Shown here piece by piece: positions 14,493 to 21,694 of a DNA stretch of 23,873 bases. Under the pieces are notes generated by a model. The model did no database searches. It saw only the letters and a list, made by a program, of their open reading frames with translations, and was not told the origin of the DNA. Location of the stretch: positions 1 to 23,873 of the forward strand of contig NZ_AAXW01000067.1 of assembly GCF_000169335.1 (NCBI RefSeq), given 5' to 3'. Origin of the DNA: Crocosphaera chwakensis CCY0110. GTDB taxonomy: Bacteria; Cyanobacteriota; Cyanobacteriia; Cyanobacteriales; Microcystaceae. The translations under genes and the position numbers were made by a program. The stretch's first letter is position 1. Each line of letters opens with the position of its first letter.

Positions 14493-15410
14493 ATGAATTT
14501 ACCCATTGTTTACCATGATCAATATGTGGTTCCTCTCCCTGATGGACACCGATTTCCAATGGAGAAATTTTCCTTACTTTATGAATTATTACTAAGGGAA
14601 AAAGTTGTTAAATCTAATAACATTTACACCCCAGAATGTCCTGAAAAATCATTATTAGAATTAGTTCATTGCCCCGATTATATCACCGCTTATTGTCAAG
14701 GAACTTTATCAGATAAAGTGCAGCGACGCATTGGTTTACCTTGGAGTGAAGCCTTAGTTAAACGGACTTGTGTTGCAGTGGGAGGAACCATTTTAACGGC
14801 AAAATTAGCTTTGAAATTTGGTTTAGCTTGTAATACAGCAGGGGGAACTCATCATGCTTTTCCTGACTATGGTTCAGGGTTTTGTATTTTTAATGATTTA
14901 GCGATCGCTACTCGTGTCTTACAAAAATTAAAGTTAGTCAAAACAGTATTAATTATTGATCTCGATGTTCATCAAGGAGATGGAACTGCTAAAATATTCC
15001 AAAATGATCTAACAGTGTTTACCTTTTCGATGCACTGTGAAGCTAATTTTCCTAGAGAAAAGCAAAAAAGTGATTTAGATGTTTCCCTACCCCAAGGATT
15101 AGATGATGATGGTTATTTACAGATTTTGTCTCAACATCTTTCTGACTTACTTTCACAAATTAAACCAGATTTAATTCTATATGATGCAGGGGTTGATATT
15201 CATGCTAATGATCATTTCGGCAAGTTAAGCATAACGGATACAGGCATTTATCGCCGAGAAAGGCTGGTTTTAAGTAGTTGTATTGCCGAAGGATATCCCG
15301 TTGCTAGTGTCATTGGAGGAGGCTATGCTAAAGACCTAAAATCTCTGGTTTATCGGCACTCTCTACTACATCGTGCAGCAAAAGATGTCTATCAATCTCA
15401 TCAATTGTAA
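14493..15410 (+). CDS. Histone-deacetylase-family hydrolase
   Basis: The product has 305 residues from 14493; an ATG at 14481 is the alternative start. The fold is that of the arginase/deacetylase superfamily. The general-base pair His120-His121 is in AGGTHHAFPDYGSGFCIFND. Zinc ligands are Asp158 and His160 in IIDLDVHQGDG and Asp235 in YDAGVDIHAND. The transition-state Tyr is in VIGGGYAK. All catalytic residues are in place, so it should be an active Zn-dependent amidohydrolase. The substrate could be acetyl-lysine, an acetylpolyamine or another amide and cannot be told from sequence. The position downstream of a GntR regulator suggests joint control. Confidence 0.93.
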   Translation: MNLPIVYHDQYVVPLPDGHRFPMEKFSLLYELLLREKVVKSNNIYTPECPEKSLLELVHCPDYITAYCQGTLSDKVQRRIGLPWSEALVKRTCVAVGGTILTAKLALKFGLACNTAGGTHHAFPDYGSGFCIFNDLAIATRVLQKLKLVKTVLIIDLDVHQGDGTAKIFQNDLTVFTFSMHCEANFPREKQKSDLDVSLPQGLDDDGYLQILSQHLSDLLSQIKPDLILYDAGVDIHANDHFGKLSITDTGIYRRERLVLSSCIAEGYPVASVIGGGYAKDLKSLVYRHSLLHRAAKDVYQSHQL

Positions 15411-15416
15411 CTCTAT

Positions 15417-15440
15417 TGATAACTGTTCACTGATAACTGA
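15417..15440. repeat. Heptamer repeat between convergent genes
   Basis: TGATAAC, TGTTCAC, TGATAAC and TGA occur in tandem. They lie just after the deacetylase stop and run into the end of the membrane-protease gene on the other strand. Same seven-base period as the other repeats in the window. Confidence 0.6.
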
Positions 15441-15441
15441 A

Positions 15442-16338
15442 TCATAGCCCAAACCACAAAACCAAACCAGTTCCTAATAAACACAAAATTCCCATCATTC
15501 CCCCTAAAGGTTGCTGATACATACCAATGATCCAGTCTTTACCTTTTCCTGTATAAGCAATCATGTCAGCAGCATCCAAAGAAGCTAACCCCCATACCCA
15601 ACCAGCATGAAGTCCCCAAGCTAACCCTAAACTCCCTCCATCGACCCATCTTGCTATTACCAAAACTATTCCCATTAACCATAGTCCCGGTAACTGGGGT
15701 AGGGTTTGTTGTCTTTCCCAGAGTAAATGAAGCAGAGCAAAAATACTACTAATAATAATAGCACTGACCCAGGGATTATATTTTTCTTCTAAGATAGTTT
15801 GAAAAATTCCCCGAAATACAAATTCTTCGGTTAAGGCAATCCACATAGCTAGACCGAATATAGGTAACACCACTTTCTCTAATTGATTTAGGTTCTCAGA
15901 GTGCCATTTTTGCCACCCTAACCCCCCCTCGATAGCAAAAACGATTCCTAATCCTCCTAACCCTAGAAGAAGACCTATACAGAGGGAAATCAGGAGATCC
16001 CACTGCAAAGATAATCCATAGTCAGTTAATGAAGTTCCTTCCACTATCAAAGTTGACCACCCGAACCAGGGAACCAATAGATACAAAGGAATCAATAAAG
16101 GGATTTTTTTTTCTGCTTCTAAGGGTTGAAAGGGTTGCCAGTCCAGTTTTTTACCCATTAACAAAGCTATAGGTAGCCACAGTAGCAACCATATTAATAA
16201 AAAAAGACCGATTTTACTCTCACTAGGAAAGTTCTTAACACTACTCAGCAAAGGATCGAGATGGGAAGATACAAATACTTCCCATATACTGCGATCTGCT
16301 GGGATAATTAAACCATTTTTGATGCTTATCAATGACAT
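15442..16338 (-). CDS. CPBP-family (CAAX/Abi) intramembrane metalloprotease
   Basis: The product has 298 residues with six to eight hydrophobic helices. The CPBP motifs are all visible: EEFVFRG with Glu171, Glu172 and Arg176, then FALLHLLWE with His204, and WGLHAGWVWG with His244. That is the full set expected for the glutamate-type membrane protease related to Rce1. The N-terminal ~100 residues carry two extra helices. Prenylated substrates are not expected in bacteria; roles in this family range from bacteriocin immunity to protein processing, and none is indicated here. It lies downstream of cyAbrB on the same strand across a ~208-base gap with no gene, so probably has its own promoter. 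Confidence 0.9.
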   Translation of the reverse strand: MSLISIKNGLIIPADRSIWEVFVSSHLDPLLSSVKNFPSESKIGLFLLIWLLLWLPIALLMGKKLDWQPFQPLEAEKKIPLLIPLYLLVPWFGWSTLIVEGTSLTDYGLSLQWDLLISLCIGLLLGLGGLGIVFAIEGGLGWQKWHSENLNQLEKVVLPIFGLAMWIALTEEFVFRGIFQTILEEKYNPWVSAIIISSIFALLHLLWERQQTLPQLPGLWLMGIVLVIARWVDGGSLGLAWGLHAGWVWGLASLDAADMIAYTGKGKDWIIGMYQQPLGGMMGILCLLGTGLVLWFGL

Positions 16339-16546
16339 TATAGAGACGGATTACTGACTAACTTCTCATCTGACCATAACATATGGCTTTTTCAGTTTCC
16401 TTTCTATAATGTAACCGAGATTTATGTTATGGGAATTATCGCTTTTACCTTTGTCAGATTAGACTCAGAAAGTCCAAAGGTTTACCCTCATTTTTGACTT
16501 AGCTTTAGCGATTTAACTCCCATAGTCTGCTGACACTAAATAGTCT

Positions 16547-16942
16547 TTAGGCAACTTCTTCGTCGTCAACGCCCACCTGTTTAAGATGAATATGTTTGTA
16601 GCCTAATTTAATTTCAAATTCATCCCCTGGTTTCAATCCCATCTGCTCTGTATAGGTAGAACCAATGACAATTTGACCATTCTTGTGAACGCTGACTCGG
16701 AATGTCGGTTCACGGCCACGACCATCTTTAGTAGAACCCGGTTGAAGAGGGACTCCTTTAGCTGCAAGAACTGCATCATAAAAGTCTGTTAAGTTAACAC
16801 GAACTTGTCCGTCTTTTGTCACTGAGTAATAGCCACATTTTTTGGCTGTTTCTCGCCGAGGCTTATCAGATAACTGTTTTAGTTCTTGAAGTAAGGCTTT
16901 CCCAGTTAAGGGAGTAGGATTTGTTTCAACGGTATCAGCCAT
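16547..16942 (-). CDS. cyabrB: cyAbrB-type transcriptional regulator
   Basis: The product has 131 residues from the ATG at 16942; a further upstream start would add 22 atypical residues. It shows the cyAbrB pattern: LTGKALLQELKQLSDKPRRE, CGYYSVTKDGQVRVN, FYDAVLAAKGV, GRGREPTFRVSVHKNGQIVI and a C-terminal AbrB-like beta part GLKPGDEFEIKLGYKHIHL. In cyanobacteria the DNA-binding AbrB domain is C-terminal and the proteins act as global regulators of carbon/nitrogen balance and other genes. Cyanobacteria have two conserved paralogues; I cannot assign this one with certainty. It is divergent from sdhB. From memory, the Synechocystis paralogue sll0822 also neighbours an sdhB gene. Confidence 0.93.
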   Translation of the reverse strand: MADTVETNPTPLTGKALLQELKQLSDKPRRETAKKCGYYSVTKDGQVRVNLTDFYDAVLAAKGVPLQPGSTKDGRGREPTFRVSVHKNGQIVIGSTYTEQMGLKPGDEFEIKLGYKHIHLKQVGVDDEEVA

Positions 16943-17140
16943 AATTTTATCAATGTCCTTTGATTTTCTCTCAATGATGACTAGGTTATTTAGATCATTA
17001 TTGATCATATCAAAAATATAGCGTTAAATTCCTAAACTAAACCAAAAAAATTTCAAGAATTATGAAGTTGATCAACGACAGTTTAAGTCCACAAATTTGC
17101 TTGCATCTGCTCAACCCAAGATAAATTACCCTTCTATCTA

Positions 17141-17191
17141 CTCTGGAGTTTCGGTTGTTGAACCTTAAAAGAAAAGGAAAAAACTCCAGAG
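17141..17191. promoter_or_regulatory. Stem-loop with nested hairpin in the cyAbrB-sdhB divergent region
   Basis: CTCTGGAGTTT (17141-17151) pairs perfectly with AAACTCCAGAG (17181-17191). The 29-base loop holds GGTT-GTTG-AACC (17153-17164). The 16943-17418 region is otherwise gene-free. Further downstream there is a CCCCTGGGG palindrome, a GTCTA/TAGAC pair and a G-rich GCCGGTGTGGGGC followed by Ts, so a structured leader or small RNA upstream of sdhB is possible. No known riboswitch or tRNA pattern fits. Confidence 0.4.
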
Positions 17192-17418
17192 AAAATAAGC
17201 CTAAAACCTGCACCCAATTTGAGTTTGATTAGGATATTAACACTGTGGAAAATCGACAAAGGTTCACTAATAACGACAGTTTCCCCTGGGGTCTATCGAG
17301 ATTTAGACTGAGTCGGTGAGAAGCCGGTGTGGGGCATTTTTATCCTTGAAGAAAACTGCCATACAAATCCTAAGAACAAGATAGGATAGAAGAAACCATT
17401 CAATTTTTTAATGTTCCC

Positions 17419-18402
17419 ATGGAAGTATTGTTTAAAGTTTGGCGACAAAAGCCTCATCAAAGTCCTCAGCTACAGACTTATAAACTAGAAGTTCAAGCCG
17501 GCAATACCATCTTAGAATGTTTAAATCGCATTAAATGGGAACAAGATGGTAGTTTGGCCTTCCGTAAAAATTGTCGCAATACCATTTGTGGTAGTTGTAG
17601 CATGAGAATTAATGGTCGTTCTGCTTTGGCTTGTAAACAAAATGTCGGACAAGAATTAGAAATGGTATCGGCTTCAAATAGTGGCGATGTACCAACCATT
17701 ACCATTGCACCTTTAGGAAATATGCCAGTCATTAAAGATTTGGTGGTGGATATGTCCAGCTTTTGGGATAAACTACAGGAGGTTGATCCTTACGTTAGTA
17801 CCCAAGGACGAAAAGTCCCTGAACGAGAATTTTTGCAGACACCAGAAGAGCGATCGCAGTTGGATCAGACGGGTAACTGTATTATGTGCGGTGCTTGTTA
17901 TTCTGAATGTAATGCTTTAACCGTTAACTCTGAGTTTGTGGGTCCCCATGCTTTGGCTAAAGCACAACGGATGGTGGCAGATTCCCGTGACACAGAAATA
18001 GAAGAGCGTTTAGAAACCTATAATCAAGGAACCCAAGGGGTTTGGGGCTGCACACGCTGTTATTATTGTAATGCGGTATGTCCGATGGAAGTAGCCCCAA
18101 TGAATCAAATTGGGCATTTAAAACAAAAAATTTTAGATCGCAAAGATACCCAAAGTAGTCGCTCTATTCGTCATAGAAAAGTGTTAATTGATCTCGTGAA
18201 AGAGGGAGGATGGATCGATGAACGAAAGTTTGGGGTTTTTGTCGTCGGTAATTATTTTAGAGATTTACAAGGGTTACTCTCTCTTGCACCTTTAGGGTTA
18301 AGGATGTTAAATAGTGGCAAGTTTCCCCTTTCCTTTGAACCCTCCGAAGGAACTCAAGAAGTGCGATCGCTGATTGAAAAGGTACAGAATTATCAATCTT
18401 AA
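17419..18402 (+). CDS. sdhB: Succinate dehydrogenase/fumarate reductase iron-sulfur subunit
   Basis: This subunit carries electrons from the flavoprotein to the quinone site in the thylakoid or plasma membrane. It has 327 residues. The plant-type [2Fe-2S] ligands are Cys52, Cys57, Cys60 and Cys72 (NCRNTICGSC...ACK). A [4Fe-4S] motif CIMCGACYSEC covers Cys154, Cys157, Cys160 and Cys164. The third motif CTRCYYCNAVCP covers Cys211, Cys214, Cys217 and Cys221. Cys214 occupies the place that is a non-Cys residue in ordinary [3Fe-4S] SdhB, which points to a second [4Fe-4S] centre. The C-terminus is ~70 residues longer than in compact bacterial SdhB. No sdhA or anchor subunit gene is adjacent, as is usual in cyanobacteria. 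Confidence 0.94.
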   Translation: MEVLFKVWRQKPHQSPQLQTYKLEVQAGNTILECLNRIKWEQDGSLAFRKNCRNTICGSCSMRINGRSALACKQNVGQELEMVSASNSGDVPTITIAPLGNMPVIKDLVVDMSSFWDKLQEVDPYVSTQGRKVPEREFLQTPEERSQLDQTGNCIMCGACYSECNALTVNSEFVGPHALAKAQRMVADSRDTEIEERLETYNQGTQGVWGCTRCYYCNAVCPMEVAPMNQIGHLKQKILDRKDTQSSRSIRHRKVLIDLVKEGGWIDERKFGVFVVGNYFRDLQGLLSLAPLGLRMLNSGKFPLSFEPSEGTQEVRSLIEKVQNYQS

Positions 18403-18444
18403 ATAAGGAATTCTTAGAACCGTAGGACGGCAAATTAAACTCTT

Positions 18445-18474
18445 AAGAAACACAGTAAAACATAAGTGTTTCTT
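18445..18474 (+). terminator. Terminator-like hairpin after sdhB
   Basis: AAGAAACAC (18445-18453) pairs exactly with GTGTTTCTT (18466-18474) across a 12-base loop, 43 bases after the sdhB stop. The downstream tail is pyrimidine-rich (CCTATCTATTGG) rather than a clean T-run. The rest of the 18403-18761 gap has a HIP1 octamer near 18492 and repeats but no gene. Confidence 0.5.
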
Positions 18475-18599
18475 CCTATCTATTGGTAGTAGCGATCGCT
18501 GCTAGTAGGAGGCTCACATCTTGCACCAATACAATAAGACTAAATAGCTAAAAGAGTCTGAATCAATTTAGAGGAAGTAAGAGTGAAGTCTTTTTACTT

Positions 18600-18620
18600 T
18601 TGCCTCTTGCCTCTTGCCTA
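18600..18620. repeat. Three tandem heptamers (TTGCCTC-type)
   Basis: TTGCCTC, TTGCCTC and TTGCCTA occur in tandem in the gene-free region after sdhB. They are nearly the same unit as the heptamers at 7977-7997. Confidence 0.65.
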
Positions 18621-18716
18621 CCTTCACTAGCTTGCTTTATCGAAGGTGCAAAATATTAGGTTAGATAGAAATTTTAGATCAACCCGACTTCTTTACTATC
18701 TTTCCCTACAGTAATA

Positions 18717-18741
18717 AGTAACGAAGCAAAGAGTCGTTACT
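18717..18741 (+). promoter_or_regulatory. Leader hairpin just upstream of a strong ribosome binding site
   Basis: AGTAACGA (18717-18724) pairs with TCGTTACT (18734-18741) across nine bases. It ends a few bases before the AGGAGG that serves the ATG at 18762. It could modulate translation or protect the 5' end of the message for the small-membrane-protein cluster, or be a dispersed repeat. Confidence 0.35.
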
Positions 18742-18761
18742 ACAGTTTAGGAGGAAGTCTT

Positions 18762-18848
18762 ATGAATCGTGAGGATGGACAAGTTTTATGGATTACTGTG
18801 ATTACGTCTGCTTTTTCTTTAGTTCTCACTTTTGGGTTTGCTTTTTAG
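18762..18848 (+). CDS. 28-residue single-TM small protein
   Basis: The open frame has 28 codons plus stop and is preceded by a textbook AGGAGG at the right spacing. The product begins MNREDGQVLW and continues as one hydrophobic helix (ITVITSAFSLVLTFGFAF) that ends at the stop. An acidic/polar N-terminus with a C-terminal helix suits a small membrane subunit or regulator. It resembles in size, but not in sequence, small photosystem and cytochrome b6f subunits such as PetN, PetL and PsaM. Two further small membrane-protein genes follow at short distances. The ribosome binding site is the main evidence that it is real. Confidence 0.55.
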   Translation: MNREDGQVLWITVITSAFSLVLTFGFAF

Positions 18849-18882
18849 GGTTTCATTCCTTTCTATTTTAAGAGGTATGACT

Positions 18883-19035
18883 ATGATTAGTGTGTTTCAA
18901 AAATATCATTTCTCTCTTACTTTTCTTATCAGTTTACCCCTAATACTTCTTATGTATTGTGGGGCAAGTTCAACGGTTTTTGATGTGAGTCGCAAATGGC
19001 AAGCTATTTCCATTAATGAACATATTATGTCATAA
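18883..19035 (+). CDS. Truncated PepSY-TM-like small membrane protein
   Basis: The product has 50 residues. The ATG at 18883 has AGAGG at suitable spacing; an ATG six bases earlier is too close to it. The N-terminal half (VFQKYHFSLTFLISLPLILL) aligns with the start of the next gene's product (FFRKYHRLLAVTVSLPLIST), and the match continues through a TVFD/TIFD motif. It then stops before the second TM helix of that protein. The simplest reading is a tandem duplicate that lost its C-terminal half, either a pseudogene or a retained one-helix variant. Confidence 0.5.
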   Translation: MISVFQKYHFSLTFLISLPLILLMYCGASSTVFDVSRKWQAISINEHIMS

Positions 19036-19089
19036 AAATTCAGTGGTGAACGGGGAGTGAAGATTATAATTATTATTCGGAGAAGTTCT

Positions 19090-19359
19090 ATGATTCGTTT
19101 CTTTCGTAAATACCATCGTTTGTTAGCAGTTACTGTTAGTTTACCTTTAATTTCAACGGTTCTCACTGGCATGGGTTACACAATTTTTGATGAGTGGTTT
19201 CACCAGGAGAGATTTGCCCATTTATTGATGGAAATTCATACGATGGAAATTATTGGGTTGGATGAGATTTTTCCTGTTTTGAATGGTTTAGGATTGGTTG
19301 GTTTATTAGTTACTGGGTTAACTATGACTGGGTTGTTCAGAAAACGGCGATCAGTTTAG
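19090..19359 (+). CDS. PepSY-associated TM-helix small membrane protein
   Basis: The product has 89 residues. The ATG at 19090 has a CGGAGAAG ribosome binding site; an upstream GTG at 19057 is less likely. There are two helices (about 11-31 and 62-82), a basic N-terminus FFRKYHR, a mid loop with DEWFHQERFAHLLMEIHTME and a basic RKRR end. The HR-motif helix plus His-containing loop resembles the PepSY-TM family, whose larger members are membrane proteins linked to iron or redox handling. In this short form no PepSY domain is present. It is the third gene of a closely spaced trio of small membrane proteins. Confidence 0.65.
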   Translation: MIRFFRKYHRLLAVTVSLPLISTVLTGMGYTIFDEWFHQERFAHLLMEIHTMEIIGLDEIFPVLNGLGLVGLLVTGLTMTGLFRKRRSV

Positions 19360-19363
19360 GAGA

Positions 19364-20686
19364 TTAGACAATAAAAGTAATTTCTAAATTCCAGTCTACT
19401 TTCGAGGTTTGTTCGATATAAATCTGACGAATAAATTCTCGAAAGTAAAATCGTCTTTCTGCTTCTGATAAGTCTTGCCAAAATCTCGGTAAGGAAACAG
19501 TTTCGGCAATCTTTTTTAAGTTTTCTGGGGGAAGTTGTTCGAGTTGAGAACGTAATTGACTGATTTCTAGGTTTAAAGTATAACGTCTTAGGTTAGCTGT
19601 TTGATCATCAAGAATATTAGATTGAATTAAAGATGATAATTGATTGATTATATATTTTTTTTCTTCTATTTGAGTTTGAATCTTATTTTTATAATCTTCT
19701 ATTTTTTGGGGATCGAAACTTTTTACTTTTTTAGGGAAGTGATTACAAATATAGTCAATAGTTTTTTTTAAAACGTCTTGATAAGGAATAGCCTTACATT
19801 GGGGGGTTAAAGGACAGTTTTGTGGACGGATATAGAGATATTCTTTTTTTTTGTTTTTTTGGGTAACATGATTAATTATCATTGAATTATGGCATTTTTG
19901 ACAACTTACTAAACCCACTAAAGAATGTTTTGCACTAGCAGTTTTAGAGGACAATTTTCGATTTCTTCCTAATAACCGATCAATTTGCGCTGCTTCTTCT
20001 CTGGAAATAATCGCCACATGGGTATTAGAAATAATTTCGTTATTTTTATATTTTAAGTCTCCTCGATAAACAGGATTTTTTAACCAACGACTTCCTGTAG
20101 AAACAGAGATTTTTTTACCATATCGTTTAGCTAAATAATTAACAGCCCCTCGTAATGATCCAAACAATAAAAACTGCTCAAAAAAGTCTTTAATAATAGG
20201 AGCGGTACTACGATCTATAATGTAACAGTCTTTACCCCTTCGGTATCCGTAAGGGGCTTTTCCTGGAGGAGGTAAGGCTTTAATTCTTGTTAATGCTTGT
20301 CCTTTTTTAAGGGATAAATTTCTTTTATTTTCCTTGATAGTTTCTAATATTTCGGGATCGTTAATATCAATTTTTATTGTATTTTCTAACCATTTTAGTT
20401 CATCTAGATTAATTGATTTCTGAACCTCTAAAGTAAGTATTTTGATTCCTAAGTCAGTTAATTTTTGATAATTATTCTTGACAATCTCAGAGTTATCTCC
20501 TAGTTCTTGTAATTGACGAATCAAGAGATAATTAGGAGGTTTTTCTTGACAATCATTTAAGAGTTTTTCTAATTCATGTCTGGCTCCTAGATCATGATAG
20601 ACTCGTTCTACCTTTAAGTTATTAATAGGAATTTCTAAATTAGTTTCTAGTAGAGGTTCAATATAAAAATAAGCATAAATTATCAT
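19364..20686 (-). CDS. Serine-recombinase-family protein with degenerate catalytic domain
   Basis: The product has 440 residues. The order is that of large serine recombinases: an N-terminal resolvase-like region (~1-105), a recombinase domain (~135-245, PPPGKAPYGYRRG, STGSRWLKNPVYRGDLKYKN), a zinc ribbon (Cys262, Cys265, Cys291, Cys297) and a coiled coil (~325-385). It lacks the catalytic features. The opening AYFYIEPLLETN has no R-x-S, and the usual D-R-L-S/G-R is RQLQELGDN. The N-terminal domain is also shorter than in active enzymes. It may be a chromosomal, non-catalytic derivative similar to proteins I recall across cyanobacteria, perhaps a DNA-binding factor. The gene starts 27 bases after hddA-like ends, on the same strand. 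No attachment sites were found. Confidence 0.85.
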   Translation of the reverse strand: MIIYAYFYIEPLLETNLEIPINNLKVERVYHDLGARHELEKLLNDCQEKPPNYLLIRQLQELGDNSEIVKNNYQKLTDLGIKILTLEVQKSINLDELKWLENTIKIDINDPEILETIKENKRNLSLKKGQALTRIKALPPPGKAPYGYRRGKDCYIIDRSTAPIIKDFFEQFLLFGSLRGAVNYLAKRYGKKISVSTGSRWLKNPVYRGDLKYKNNEIISNTHVAIISREEAAQIDRLLGRNRKLSSKTASAKHSLVGLVSCQKCHNSMIINHVTQKNKKKEYLYIRPQNCPLTPQCKAIPYQDVLKKTIDYICNHFPKKVKSFDPQKIEDYKNKIQTQIEEKKYIINQLSSLIQSNILDDQTANLRRYTLNLEISQLRSQLEQLPPENLKKIAETVSLPRFWQDLSEAERRFYFREFIRQIYIEQTSKVDWNLEITFIV

Positions 20687-20713
20687 TTTAATAAAGTTTA
20701 ATATTCAATCAAA

Positions 20714-21694
20714 TTATGAAAAGATAATTTGAGAACCCGGTGCATTAATTTTAACAGAAAGTACCTGATGATTAGCAAAAGTTTTAGCTAACTTGGGATG
20801 GACTTCTGGTGGGGCAAAAAATAACATAAACCCCCCTGCACCTGCACCTAATAGTTTACCACCCCAAGCCCCTGCTTCTTGTCCTAGTTTATAAAGATGA
20901 TCGATTTCTGGGTTAGATATAACTGTATCTAAACTTCTTTTCGCTATCCAAGCTTTGTCTAATAATTCACCAAAAGCAGATAAAGATTGATTACTGGTTA
21001 AAATATCCCAACCTTGATCTACCATTTTTCTCATTTGTTTTAGGGTTTCTGTATTATCATTAACTCGTTTTAATTGTTTTTCTACTACTTTAGCAGCCCG
21101 TCTTTTAATTCCTGTAAAAACAATGAAAAGATGAGATTCAAATTCCGCTAATCTTTGGGGAGAAATAGATACTCGATTAACAATAATATCGTCTTCTGTT
21201 CTAAATTCAACTAAGTTAAATCCTCCCATAGCTGACATTAGTTGATCTTGACATCCAACGCGATCATTAACTAGATGACGTTCCACATAAATGGCTTCAT
21301 AAGCTAAGTCTAACGGTTTAACAAATTCTCCTTTAAAGCTATGTAATGCTTGTAATAAGGATACCGTAAATGCAGAAGATGAACCTAACCCGGTAAATGC
21401 AGGTAAATCAGCCACATTATGGAGTTCGATATCTTTATCTAAACCGCAAAATTTTAAACATTCACGATAAACTTTATGTTCGATATCTTCAACAGTTTTA
21501 ACTAACTCAACTTTGCGATAAGAAACTCGAATTAAATAGTCGAATAAATGACTTGGAAAAGGACTGGCGGTAACATAAGAAAATTTATCAATGGCTGTGG
21601 CTAAAACCGCGCCACCATGTTCTAAAAAATACTCTGGGTAATCTGTTCCCCCTCCAAAAAAACTAATTCTAACTGGCGCGCGTGAGATTAACAT
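20714..21694 (-). CDS. hddA: GHMP sugar kinase, D-glycero-D-manno-heptose 7-phosphate kinase type
   Basis: The product has 326 residues. The substrate/N-terminal motif is RAPVRISFFGGGTDYPEYF (5-23), as in HddA and related sugar-1-kinases. The ATP loop FTGLGSSSAFTVSLLQAL is near 100-117, GCQDQLMSAMGGFN near 147-160, and the third GHMP motif GGKLLGAGAGGFMLFF is in the C-terminal part. It would phosphorylate C1 of a heptose-7-phosphate or similar sugar. The start ATG overlaps the stop of the nucleotidyltransferase gene by seven bases, indicating translational coupling. The exact sugar is inference, because close GHMP relatives act on fucose and other sugars. Confidence 0.85.
   Translation of the reverse strand: MLISRAPVRISFFGGGTDYPEYFLEHGGAVLATAIDKFSYVTASPFPSHLFDYLIRVSYRKVELVKTVEDIEHKVYRECLKFCGLDKDIELHNVADLPAFTGLGSSSAFTVSLLQALHSFKGEFVKPLDLAYEAIYVERHLVNDRVGCQDQLMSAMGGFNLVEFRTEDDIIVNRVSISPQRLAEFESHLFIVFTGIKRRAAKVVEKQLKRVNDNTETLKQMRKMVDQGWDILTSNQSLSAFGELLDKAWIAKRSLDTVISNPEIDHLYKLGQEAGAWGGKLLGAGAGGFMLFFAPPEVHPKLAKTFANHQVLSVKINAPGSQIIFS

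Noticed and set aside
17241..17345. tRNA or cobalamin riboswitch
   Set aside because: No cloverleaf pairing or conserved B12-box could be assembled; only short local stems are seen.
18762..18848. 28-residue frame as a known photosystem or cytochrome b6f subunit
   Set aside because: Length fits but the sequence matches none of PetN, PetL, PetG or PsaM as I know them.
19364..20686. Active integrase marking the edge of a mobile island
   Set aside because: The catalytic motifs are missing and no direct repeats or attachment sites were found beside it.
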